Positions 56,701 to 63,783 of a stretch of DNA of 64,000 bases are shown one piece after another. The translations under genes were made by a program, and so were the position numbers. The notes beneath the pieces are model-generated. The model saw only the letters and a list, made by a program, of their open reading frames with translations, searched no databases and was not told the origin of the DNA. Origin of the DNA: CAZQQU01 sp964595625. GTDB taxonomy: Bacteria; Bacteroidota; Bacteroidia; Flavobacteriales; Flavobacteriaceae. Numbering within the stretch: the stretch's first letter is position 1; every line of letters starts with the position of its first letter. The stretch is from the NCBI GenBank assembly GCA_964595625.1, contig CAZQQU010000002.1, positions 186,001-250,000 of the forward strand, in the 5' to 3' direction.

Positions 56701-57297
56701 AAACGGCATACTGGCCAACTCTAAGAGACAATTATCCGGTATGGAAAGATGTAATAAAGTAGAGTCTTTAAATTCTTCCACAACTTGGATTTTCATTTTT
56801 TGGAGTTCAGCGATGGCGTGTTGGGAATTAGTGCCTTCATAGACTAAAAGTGATACCAAAATATTAGTGCCGTCGTAAGCCCATGATTCATAGGGTGGGT
56901 AAAATAGTTCTTTTGAAGTTTTTAATTCCGGATAGACCGGAATTATTCCACGTACTCCGTTGTTTTTTAGGAAATCAACCGAAGTGTTATTTGGAAAAAA
57001 AACCAAATAAGTATGGTGTGGAATATATTCCATGAGTTGTATGCCTTGGGCTTTAAAACGGTCCTGAAGTGCCTGATCGGGGGTTTGATAGAATTGAACC
57101 CAACCGTAATACCCTTGGTTATGTTGTGCATTGTCGGGTAGCTGTTCAAAGCGAAAACTACTGATGTTTTCAGGTATTTCAACTACTTGCTCTTGAAAAG
57201 CGATAGTGTAATTTTGTGACCATCCCAAAAAGGGCAGTGCTAAAATCACACTAAAAAAGAGCATCTTCCATTTGTTTAAAAAATACTTTTTTGTCAT
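53701..57297 (-). CDS. Secreted S8 subtilisin-like serine protease with T9SS sorting domain
   Basis: This 1198-residue exported protein has a signal peptide (about 1-27), a proregion (about 30-200) and a subtilisin domain with the triad in VMVRDDGIVG (Asp), GQTHGDGVAGIMSG (His) and FGGTSGAAPGIAG (Ser). Next come a CUB/proprotein-convertase-like beta domain, fibronectin-like repeats with 'NVSGNVKVRVSDGSQ', a MAM/jelly-roll-like segment and a type IX C-terminal sorting domain (SMYPNPADKQVNLYF, LLGQPVFSQ, LASGVYFVSL, ending LVVR). It should be exported by T9SS and displayed or released. It is monocistronic. Confidence 0.95.
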   Translation of the reverse strand: MTKKYFLNKWKMLFFSVILALPFLGWSQNYTIAFQEQVVEIPENISSFRFEQLPDNAQHNQGYYGWVQFYQTPDQALQDRFKAQGIQLMEYIPHHTYLVFFPNNTSVDFLKNNGVRGIIPVYPELKTSKELFYPPYESWAYDGTNILVSLLVYEGTNSQHAIAELQKMKIQVVEEFKDSTLLHLSIPDNCLLELASMPFVKWVELITAPSIPDDYRGRSIHRSNSLDTMQGLGTDYTGEGVGVMVRDDGIVGPHIDFQGRLDNSRASGTGQTHGDGVAGIMSGAGNRNPTMRGMAAGSDVYVVNYQSHFQDTHTLYYINNNITQITNSSYSNGCNDGYTSTTVTVDTQTNNIPHLLHVFSAGNSNNVNCGYGAGNQWGNITGGHKQGKNVMTTANVYYDGTLVNSSSRGPAHDGRIKPDITAHGQDQNSTSENHNYLVFGGTSGAAPGIAGVAAQLYEMYADLNGGDHPNSALIKAILLNTTNDAGNVGPDFKFGWGIINGRRAGKLLEEERYLNSTITHGSTNTHTFQVPANTSQVRFMIYWHDPTASVGANPALVNDLDLVVKNPSNVSFLPWVLDHTPNPSNLDSPAVPGIDRLNNMEQVLINNPQAGNYTLEVSGFNVPVGPQSYYVVYEIISNDEKLVLTYPNGGESFIPGQQEVIHWDAVNTSNNFTLQYSTNNGGSWTTITTVNNTTNYTWTVPNNVSGNVKVRVSDGSQQSESAGVFSIAPSVSGIQLTQMCPYEATFTWSSVTNAESYDFYLLGEKYMEIVGTTNTNSITIPIDDPNDPIWFSVRAKNNTAGWTGRRANAIYYAGGLHNCSMANDIGVLAINNDPNEFNTLCSGEVMVSTKIVNNGTNSQTNFTVNYQLNSGTVVTENFTQNLAGGQSVDYTFDTPLSIDTNGEYTLSVWVDLSGDENTSNDEKEIEFYAFSSATFIPFEEDFEANGFPPISWTISNPDNQETWIEESGVTGSSGSSTTAAYIDNYNYNASGQLDSFQTEIFRLVNATSAELNFDLAKAQYSAQNSDGLRVEASIDCGETFTQIYFKNGLDLSTLPSYNTTVSWSPSSADHWRTETIDLTDFLGENVMFRFVNICGYGNSTFIDNINISGVVSTSDYETSTFSMYPNPADKQVNLYFENIEENSSLRIFNLLGQPVFSQTSLSAKESWIVIDVSNLASGVYFVSLRNGNTETTKKLVVR

Positions 57298-57339
57298 TTG
57301 AATCGTATAAGTTTATTGGTTAATAGAGATACAAGAACC

Positions 57340-57347
57340 CAAATTTA
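57340..57347 (-). promoter_or_regulatory. TAnnTTTG promoter box (TAAATTTG) of the S8 protease
   Basis: The minus strand reads TAAATTTG 42 bases before ATG 57297. The rest of 57298-57571 shows nothing else. Confidence 0.5.
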
Positions 57348-57571
57348 ATAAAAAAAGTATAGGAGCACCGGTAGGATGTGTTAAATTTAGAGACTTTCCA
57401 ATCGCTAGTTACTTCAAAACCAGTTTTTTTTGTTCTTACCTATAACCCAGTCTATTTTTTTCTGAAGTGTTTTTAGTATAAGGTAGTGCATTGCTGGTTC
57501 TACCGAGAAGTTAGAAGTAAAGCTCTGTAAAAAGGTCGGTTGTTGGTAGACAAAAGCTTTATTTATTTCTT

Positions 57572-57579
57572 ACTTTTGC
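57572..57579 (+). promoter_or_regulatory. TAnnTTTG promoter box (TACTTTTG) of queE
   Basis: TACTTTTG lies seven bases before ATG 57587; either the leader is near zero or the start lies a little further inside. Confidence 0.5.
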
Positions 57580-57586
57580 CGTTATT

Positions 57587-58219
57587 ATGAAACCGTCTAT
57601 TAGTAAAGAAAAAATCAATTCCGGCGAATACTTGCCCTTGATGGAAGCCTTTTATACCATACAGGGAGAAGGGTACCACCAAGGTACAGCCGCTTATTTT
57701 ATTCGTTTGGGAGGCTGTGATGTGGGATGTCATTGGTGCGATGTCAAAGAAAGTTGGGAAGCGGCTAATCACCCGGCTGTACCGGTAGCTGAAATTGTCC
57801 AAGAAGCGGCCCGTTTTTCAGAAAAAGTGGTAGTAACCGGTGGAGAACCGCTGATGTGGAATTTAGCTCCTTTAACTCAATTTTTAAAGTTGCATCACAT
57901 ACAAACTCATATAGAGACCTCCGGAGCACATCCGTTAAGTGGTACTTGGGATTGGATTTGCCTTTCCCCAAAAAAAATGAAATTACCCCTTGACGAGGTT
58001 TATCAAAAGGCTCATGAGCTCAAAATGATTATCTACAACAAAGACGATTTCCGGTTTGCAGAAGAGCAGGCTGCGCGGGTGTCGAAAGACTGTAAATTGT
58101 ACCTACAACCTGAATGGGGTAAAAAAGATATAATGATGCCTCTTATGGTAGACTATGTCAAGCAAAATCCACGCTGGAAAATCTCCCTACAAGTACATAA
58201 ATACCTCGATATTCCCTAA
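57587..58219 (+). CDS. queE: 7-carboxy-7-deazaguanine synthase
   Basis: This 210-residue radical SAM enzyme makes the 7-deazapurine ring for queuosine. It has MEAFYTIQGEGYHQGTAAYFIRLGGCDVGCHWC with the CxxxCxxC cluster and VVTGGEPLMW, as expected for QueE. No other que gene is adjacent. Promoter and start are very close: ATG 57587 opens MKPSISKEKINSG; a later start is possible but no obvious one fits better. It converges with the DUF2911 gene, four bases between stops. Confidence 0.92.
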   Translation: MKPSISKEKINSGEYLPLMEAFYTIQGEGYHQGTAAYFIRLGGCDVGCHWCDVKESWEAANHPAVPVAEIVQEAARFSEKVVVTGGEPLMWNLAPLTQFLKLHHIQTHIETSGAHPLSGTWDWICLSPKKMKLPLDEVYQKAHELKMIIYNKDDFRFAEEQAARVSKDCKLYLQPEWGKKDIMMPLMVDYVKQNPRWKISLQVHKYLDIP

Positions 58220-58223
58220 TCAG

Positions 58224-58769
58224 CTATTTGACCTTTTTAAAAGGAACCTCTACATAGCGATCGTCCCAACCTATCATTAAACTTACTCCATCGGAAGTAG
58301 GCATAAAAGCCATAGACAGGCTTTCTATAGGCGCTGCTGCCTTCTTGGGACTTACGGAGACGCGAAGTACATCTTTGCTTTCATCATAATTATACGCTCC
58401 CCAAACATTGGTGTCCTGATTGAATATAATCACCCATTCTTTCTCATGAGGAATAGAGTAGAGGGTGTAAGTTCCGGGCTCAATGACGGTTTGGTCGAGT
58501 AGCAAAGGTTCGTATATGTCTATTTCAGTGGCTTCATTGGCCCCGGTACGCCAAACTTTACCATAGGGTACTAATTTCCCGAAAATCTCTCGGTTTTTCT
58601 TTTGCGGGCGACTGTAAATTACCCGAATAACCGGGGTTAAATCTTCGTTGCGATAGATGGAAATATCTAACGGACTGGAGTCTAAGCGGGGGAATTCTTG
58701 AGCAGAACTCGATTGGAAGGTAAATAAACCTACTAAAACCAATATATAATAGATAAAAGGTACGCGCAT
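58224..58769 (-). CDS. DUF2911 exported protein
   Basis: This 181-residue protein has a signal peptide (about residues 1-23, ending SSAQE). The rest fits DUF2911: VIYSRPQKKNREIFGKLVPYGKVWRTGANEATEI, then ePGTYTLYSIPHEKEWVIIFN and GWDDRYVEVPF. It is a common Bacteroidota periplasmic protein with no known function. Confidence 0.9.
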   Translation of the reverse strand: MRVPFIYYILVLVGLFTFQSSSAQEFPRLDSSPLDISIYRNEDLTPVIRVIYSRPQKKNREIFGKLVPYGKVWRTGANEATEIDIYEPLLLDQTVIEPGTYTLYSIPHEKEWVIIFNQDTNVWGAYNYDESKDVLRVSVSPKKAAAPIESLSMAFMPTSDGVSLMIGWDDRYVEVPFKKVK

Positions 58770-58979
58770 GAATCTTTAATTTTTAGGTGTAAAAATACTA
58801 TTTTTCAAAAAACTACTTATATTTTTTAGGGCAACTTCCAAAAGATTATTAAATACGTTCCTTGTTTAGGGACATATAGGACTGAGATTTAAAAAAAGGG
58901 TTTAATTTTTAACTGGTTTTTGTTAATAAAATAACACGATTAGCCTATTAAAAACCCTTGAAATTCCTGTGAAAAAGCT

Positions 58980-58987
58980 TATATTTG
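58980..58987 (+). promoter_or_regulatory. Promoter of gyrB (TATATTTG with TTG -33 element)
   Basis: TATATTTG is preceded by TTG at 58958-58960, 19 bases between, a good match to both Bacteroidota promoter elements. It lies 61 bases before ATG 59049. Confidence 0.65.
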
Positions 58988-58995
58988 CATGTTAC

Positions 58996-59022
58996 GACTT
59001 TTTTAAAGAAAAGTCTTTTTTT
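58996..59022 (+). terminator. Terminator-like hairpin in the gyrB leader
   Basis: A 7-bp stem gactttt (58996-59002) / aaaagtc (59009-59015) with a 6-base loop is followed by seven Ts, all between the predicted gyrB promoter and its ATG. It is AT-rich and weak, but it could act as an attenuator. The neighbouring gene on the other side starts there and does not need a terminator. Confidence 0.4.
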
Positions 59023-59048
59023 ATTTTTATAAATCCATAAACTATTGT

Positions 59049-60989
59049 ATGAGTCAAGAATCTAAAAAACAAACATACGGAGCGGATAGTATCCAAGCAC
59101 TGGAAGGGATGGAGCACGTGAGAATGCGCCCTTCGATGTATATTGGGGATACCGGTATCCGCGGATTGCATCATTTAGTATATGAAGTAGTTGATAACTC
59201 CATCGATGAGGCTTTGGCTGGCCATTGCGATAGAATAGAGATAACCATCAACGAAAATAACTCCATTACTGTTAAAGATAACGGTCGAGGAATACCGGTC
59301 GACATCCACAAGAAAGAAGGGGTTTCTGCTCTGGAAGTGGTGATGACAAAAATTGGTGCAGGAGGTAAGTTTGATAAAGATTCCTACAAAGTATCAGGTG
59401 GATTACACGGTGTGGGGGTGTCTGTGGTTAACGCACTTTCTACCCATCTTAAAGCCACTGTTTTCAGAGATGGTAAAATATGGGAGCAAGAGTACGAGCG
59501 GGGTAAACCCTTATATCCGGTTAAAAGTATCGGCGAATCTGACGATCGAGGTACCTTAGTGACTTTTCTACCCGATACCCAAATTTTTGAACAAACCATC
59601 GAGTTTACCTATGATATCCTAGCTGCCCGGATGCGAGAACTGGCCTTCCTAAACAAGGGAATTACTATCTCCCTGACCGACAGAAGACACAAAAAGGCAG
59701 ACGGCAGTTTTGAAGGCGAAGTCTTTTATAGCCAGGAAGGACTCAAAGAGTTTATCAAACACCTAGATGGCAATCGCGAGCCTATTATTCGGGAAATCAT
59801 TTTTATGGAAACCGAAAAAAATGGTATTCCTGTCGAAGTGGCTATGACCTATAACTCGTCGTTCAACGAAAATCTACACTCTTACGTAAATAACATCAAT
59901 ACCCACGAAGGGGGAACCCATTTGTCTGGTTTTAGAAGAGGTTTGACTACCACCCTCAAAAAATACGCCGATGAATCGGGGATGTTAGACAAACTCAAAT
60001 TTGAAATTTCTGGAGACGATTTCCGAGAAGGATTAACGGCTATTATTTCGGTAAAAGTAGCTGAACCTCAGTTTGAAGGACAGACCAAAACCAAACTTGG
60101 TAACCGAGAAGTTACGGCCTCTGTTAGTCAAGCAGTTTCAGAAATGTTGACTAATTATTTAGAAGAACATCCCGACGACGCCAAGACCATAGTACAGAAA
60201 GTAATTCTAGCTGCTCAAGCCCGCCACGCAGCTACCAAAGCTCGTGAAATGGTTCAGCGCAAATCGGTGATGAGTATCGGAGGCTTACCCGGTAAATTGT
60301 CAGATTGTTCTGAACAAGACCCCAGTTTGTGCGAGGTGTTTTTAGTGGAAGGGGATTCGGCGGGTGGTACGGCCAAACAAGGTCGAGATCGTAACTTCCA
60401 AGCCATTTTACCGCTACGAGGTAAAATCCTAAATGTGGAGAAGGCCATGCAGCACAAGGTGTTTGAAAATGAAGAAATCAGAAACATTTTTACTGCACTG
60501 GGGGTGACCATTGGTACTGAAGAAGACAGCAAAGCACTCAATTTATCCAAGTTGCGGTATCATAAAGTGGTCATTATGTGTGACGCTGATGTGGACGGTA
60601 GCCACATCGAAACCCTGATTCTAACCTTCTTCTTTAGATATATGCGTGAATTGATCGAAGCCGGTCATATCTATATCGCCACTCCGCCCTTGTATTTAGT
60701 TAAAAAGGGTAATAAAAAAGAATATGCATGGAACGACAAGCAACGCGATCAAATTCTTGAAAGTTTTGGCAGCGGGGCTTCTGTGCAACGCTACAAAGGT
60801 TTGGGGGAAATGAATGCCGAACAACTTTGGGAAACCACTATGAATCCGGCAAATCGAACCTTACGCCAAGTTACCATCGACAACCTGACCGAAGCCGATT
60901 ATGTTTTTTCGATGCTGATGGGTGACGAGGTTCCGCCACGACGTGATTTTATCGAGAAAAATGCTATTTACGCTAAAATTGATGTTTAA
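59049..60989 (+). CDS. gyrB: DNA gyrase subunit B
   Basis: This 646-residue subunit has the GHKL ATPase (VVDNSIDEALAGHCD, DNGRGIPVD, GGLHGVGVSVVNALS), a transducer domain and the TOPRIM domain (EGDSAGG, DADVDGSH). It ends with QRYKGLGEMNAEQLW and the conserved C-terminal NAIYAKIDV. It forms gyrase with GyrA, which is not in the window. A terminator follows its stop. Confidence 0.98.
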   Translation: MSQESKKQTYGADSIQALEGMEHVRMRPSMYIGDTGIRGLHHLVYEVVDNSIDEALAGHCDRIEITINENNSITVKDNGRGIPVDIHKKEGVSALEVVMTKIGAGGKFDKDSYKVSGGLHGVGVSVVNALSTHLKATVFRDGKIWEQEYERGKPLYPVKSIGESDDRGTLVTFLPDTQIFEQTIEFTYDILAARMRELAFLNKGITISLTDRRHKKADGSFEGEVFYSQEGLKEFIKHLDGNREPIIREIIFMETEKNGIPVEVAMTYNSSFNENLHSYVNNINTHEGGTHLSGFRRGLTTTLKKYADESGMLDKLKFEISGDDFREGLTAIISVKVAEPQFEGQTKTKLGNREVTASVSQAVSEMLTNYLEEHPDDAKTIVQKVILAAQARHAATKAREMVQRKSVMSIGGLPGKLSDCSEQDPSLCEVFLVEGDSAGGTAKQGRDRNFQAILPLRGKILNVEKAMQHKVFENEEIRNIFTALGVTIGTEEDSKALNLSKLRYHKVVIMCDADVDGSHIETLILTFFFRYMRELIEAGHIYIATPPLYLVKKGNKKEYAWNDKQRDQILESFGSGASVQRYKGLGEMNAEQLWETTMNPANRTLRQVTIDNLTEADYVFSMLMGDEVPPRRDFIEKNAIYAKIDV

Positions 60990-61009
60990 TTTGTAAATAA
61001 TCACCTACT

Positions 61010-61037
61010 AACACGCCCATAGAGGCGTGTTTTTTTT
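61010..61037 (+). terminator. Intrinsic terminator of gyrB
   Basis: An 8-bp perfect stem aacacgcc/ggcgtgtt with a 6-base loop is followed by a T run, 20 bases after the gyrB stop. Confidence 0.85.
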
Positions 61038-61142
61038 GGGCGTTCCCTCTTTTTTTCGCGTAAGCGCAAAAAAAGAGGTCGGGCTTTCCGCTACAATCTT
61101 TAGCGTTGCTAAAGGATTTTCGCTTCTATCCCTAACGCAACC
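61038..61142. repeat. Hairpin-rich intergenic repeat-like element
   Basis: The stretch holds a large inverted repeat, cctcttttttt (61047-61056 region) against aaaaaaagagg, around the 14-mer ttttcgcgtaagcg (61053-61066), then a perfect 7-bp hairpin ctttagc-gtt-gctaaag (61098-61114), and ends tatccctaacgc. It lies between the gyrB terminator and the mtaB promoter. It looks like a member of a dispersed intergenic repeat family of Flavobacteriia, which I judge from memory of similar sequences only. Confidence 0.5.
61053..61066. repeat. Dispersed 14-mer ttttcgcgtaagcg, copy 3
   Basis: Identical to 13631-13644 and the reverse complement of 17894-17907; here it is inside the intergenic hairpin element. 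Confidence 0.7.
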
Positions 61143-61180
61143 TAACTGACGACAAACCACTGAGGTTTTACAAACTTTTG

Positions 61181-61188
61181 TACCTTTG
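61181..61188 (+). promoter_or_regulatory. TAnnTTTG promoter box (TACCTTTG) of mtaB
   Basis: TACCTTTG lies 22 bases before the GTG at 61211 and shows that the longer in-frame opening at 61178 is not the start. Confidence 0.6.
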
Positions 61189-61210
61189 CCCCACCAATTT
61201 TTATTTTGCC

Positions 61211-62572
61211 GTGGCTCCAACTAAGAAAGTAGCATTCTATACCCTGGGTTGTAAACTGAACTTTTCAGAAACCTCTACTATTGCTCGTAGCTTTCAAGAC
61301 GAAGGTTTTCGGCGTGTAGATTTTGACGAACATGCCGATATTTACGTTATCAATACCTGCTCAGTAACTGAAAATGCAGATCGACAGTTTAAGTCGATCG
61401 TACGTAAAGCTCAAAAAATAAATCCGCAGGCCTTTGTGGCGGCCATCGGTTGCTACGCCCAATTAAAACCGGAAGAATTAGCAGCCGTAGATGGGGTGGA
61501 TCTGGTATTAGGAGCCAAAGAAAAATTTAAACTCACCGATTATATTCACGATTTACTGAATAATCCGGACCGCAACCAAATCGGTGGACAAATACATTCG
61601 TGTGATATCAGCGAAACCGATTTTTATGTGAGCGCCTATTCTATCGGTGACCGTACTCGTGCTTTTTTAAAAGTTCAGGATGGATGTGATTACAAGTGTA
61701 CTTATTGTACCATACCGTTGGCGCGGGGCATTTCGCGTAGCGATACCCTGGAAAACGTTCTTAAAAATGCCCGGGAAATTGCGCAACAGGGTATTCGAGA
61801 AATTGTATTAACCGGGGTTAATATTGGGGATTATGGCAAAGGAGAAATGGGTAATAAACGACACCAACACACTTTTTTAGAACTCGTTCAAGCAATGGAC
61901 CAGGTACCGGGTATTGAGCGATTGCGCATATCTTCGATCGAACCCAATCTTTTGAATAACTCCATCATCGAGTTTGTGGCCCAATCCAAAACCTTTGTGC
62001 CCCACTTTCATATCCCCTTACAATCGGGAAGTAATGCTATTCTAAAAAGAATGAAACGGCGTTATTTACGGGAACTCTATGTGGATCGAGTGGATCAAAT
62101 TCGCCAATTAATGCCACATGCTTGCATTGGGGTGGATGTTATTGTGGGTTTTCCGGGAGAAACCGACGAGCATTTTTTAGAAACCTACCACTTTTTAAAC
62201 GAGCTGGAGATCTCGTATTTGCACGTTTTTACTTATTCGGAAAGAGACCATACCGAAGCCGCTGAAATGCCTGGTGTAGTTCCCCCGGAAGTTCGCGCCA
62301 AAAGGAGTAAAATGTTACGAGGCTTGTCGGTTAAAAAACGGCGTGCCTTTTATGAATCTCAATTGGGAAGTTTCCGTACCGTACTCTTTGAAGGAGAAAA
62401 CAAGCAAGGGTATATCCACGGTTTTACCGAAAACTATGTTAAAGTAAAAACCCCTTGGAATCCGGAACTTGTCAATACCCTACATCCTATCCAACTGACG
62501 CATATAGACGACGACGGTTTGGTACGATTTGACTGGGTTAGTGAACCTATAGTTGCCCACGAAACGAGATAA
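61211..62572 (+). CDS. mtaB: tRNA t6A37 methylthiotransferase (MtaB)
   Basis: The enzyme adds the 2-methylthio group to t6A37 in ANN-decoding tRNAs. It has the N-terminal UPF0004 domain with GCKLNFSE, NTCSVTENAD and IGCYAQ, a radical SAM domain with CDYKCTYC and a C-terminal TRAM-like part. The lack of a MiaB-type signature and the LKxxEG-like pattern place it in the MtaB branch. I chose GTG 61211 (VAPTKKVAFYTLGC), because the TACCTTTG promoter ends at 61188; about 453 residues result. Confidence 0.9.
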   Translation: MAPTKKVAFYTLGCKLNFSETSTIARSFQDEGFRRVDFDEHADIYVINTCSVTENADRQFKSIVRKAQKINPQAFVAAIGCYAQLKPEELAAVDGVDLVLGAKEKFKLTDYIHDLLNNPDRNQIGGQIHSCDISETDFYVSAYSIGDRTRAFLKVQDGCDYKCTYCTIPLARGISRSDTLENVLKNAREIAQQGIREIVLTGVNIGDYGKGEMGNKRHQHTFLELVQAMDQVPGIERLRISSIEPNLLNNSIIEFVAQSKTFVPHFHIPLQSGSNAILKRMKRRYLRELYVDRVDQIRQLMPHACIGVDVIVGFPGETDEHFLETYHFLNELEISYLHVFTYSERDHTEAAEMPGVVPPEVRAKRSKMLRGLSVKKRRAFYESQLGSFRTVLFEGENKQGYIHGFTENYVKVKTPWNPELVNTLHPIQLTHIDDDGLVRFDWVSEPIVAHETR

Positions 62573-62667
62573 AATAAGCTGGGAAAACCCCGATGAAGCA
62601 ATTTATTACGGAATGGTAATGAATTAGTCTTATTCGTTTAGATGGGGTAGATTAAAGGGAGTGATGA

Positions 62668-62970
62668 TTAAATATTAATACCTACGGGTAATAAATCTTT
62701 GTATTTTCTTCGGTTTTTACGTACAAAAGAGGTGATTTCACGGCAAGTGGGAACCAAGCGTATGTTGCGTTCCTTAATGATGTTAAAAACTGCTTCCATA
62801 AAGGGCTCACTACAGCCTTTAAATTTGATATCCTCCGGGATGTCAATCTTAGTTAAGAATATTTTGCGTTCTTGAAGACTGTATTCTATACGTGCCATTT
62901 TCCCGTCTTTACACCATTCAAATTGTCTTAAAAATTCATTGTCCTTAATGTCCGTTTCAGAAATTACCAT
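62668..62970 (-). CDS. Small GNAT-like acetyltransferase (COG2388 type)
   Basis: From ATG 62970 this is a 100-residue protein: MVISETDIKDNEFLRQFEWCKDG, ARIEYSLQERKIFLTKIDIPEDI, GCSEPFMEAVFNIIKERNIRLVPTCREITSFVRKN. The last part matches the short COG2388 acetyltransferases. A longer frame opens at 63021 but lacks support. It resembles in type the small GNAT at 11803. The substrate is unknown. Confidence 0.72.
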   Translation of the reverse strand: MVISETDIKDNEFLRQFEWCKDGKMARIEYSLQERKIFLTKIDIPEDIKFKGCSEPFMEAVFNIIKERNIRLVPTCREITSFVRKNRRKYKDLLPVGINI

Positions 62971-63071
62971 AGTCAAGTTAAATTTTATTTTTATATCGTT
63001 GAAGACACCCGGGGTGAGCATTTATTTTATTAAGGGAACGTTACCTGGTGGAAACAAGTAGAATAAATGCT

Positions 63072-63079
63072 TAATTTTG
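63072..63079 (+). promoter_or_regulatory. TAnnTTTG promoter box (TAATTTTG) of the alpha/beta hydrolase
   Basis: TAATTTTG lies 34 bases before TTG 63114. Confidence 0.55.
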
Positions 63080-63113
63080 TGCAAAGTTACGCCTTTTTTA
63101 AAAACTCTGCAAG

Positions 63114-63782
63114 TTGAAGCCTACATCAGACCTTATACATGTGTATTTTATTCCGGGTATGGCAGCGGGTAAAGAAATATTTAAGTACATTTCGTTGCCT
63201 GAAGACCGGTTTAAGGTTCATATAATAGAATGGTTAATTCCCGAAAAAAAGGAAACTTTGGAACATTATGCGGCACGGATGGCGGCGTTGGTTCAGGAAG
63301 AACATCCCGTGTTAGTAGGAGTTTCTTTTGGTGGCGTAGTCGCTCAAGAAATGAGTCGTTATTTGAATCCCAGAAAAACAATCATTATTTCGAGTGTTAA
63401 ATCCAAATACGAACTGCCTTGGCGATTACGTATTCTTCGAAAAACCCGCGCATATAAATTGGCTCCCACCCGAGTGATTGCCCAAACAACCGATTATAGA
63501 AAACTGGCTTTTAATGATTTCATGAGAAAGAAACTAAGTTTATACAACCAATACTTGCAGGTGAAAAATCCGAGATATTTGGAATGGGCTATCCAACAGA
63601 TGGTTTGTTGGGATCGGAAAGAGATCGATGAGCAGGTAATTCACATTCATGGCGATCGCGATCCGGTATTTCCAATTCAGTATATCCAAAACAGTATTCC
63701 GGTGGCGGGCGCCACTCATGTATTAATTTTGAGCAAAGCGAAATGGCTCAATAAAAAATTACCCAAACTAATACTCTCCTAA
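63114..63782 (+). CDS. Alpha/beta-fold hydrolase
   Basis: This 222-residue protein starts with TTG (LKPTSDLIHVYFIPGMA), which is the only start consistent with the promoter. It has the nucleophile elbow GVSFGG (Ser at about residue 73), an Asp in HGDRDPVFP and a His in AGATHVLI, so the triad is complete. A basic pocket-lid segment lies between. The substrate is unknown. It is followed after one base by a mannose-6-phosphate isomerase gene. Confidence 0.85.
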   Translation: MKPTSDLIHVYFIPGMAAGKEIFKYISLPEDRFKVHIIEWLIPEKKETLEHYAARMAALVQEEHPVLVGVSFGGVVAQEMSRYLNPRKTIIISSVKSKYELPWRLRILRKTRAYKLAPTRVIAQTTDYRKLAFNDFMRKKLSLYNQYLQVKNPRYLEWAIQQMVCWDRKEIDEQVIHIHGDRDPVFPIQYIQNSIPVAGATHVLILSKAKWLNKKLPKLILS

Positions 63783-63783
63783 T

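Noticed and set aside
58996..59022. Terminator of the DUF2911 gene
   Set aside because: That gene starts, not ends, on this side and reads away, so the hairpin was assigned to the gyrB leader instead.
61178..61210. mtaB start at 61178
   Set aside because: The TTG overlaps the promoter box; GTG 61211 fits the conserved N-terminus.
62971..63021. Extension of the small GNAT gene to 63021
   Set aside because: The added residues lack similarity to the family; ATG 62970 is the better start.
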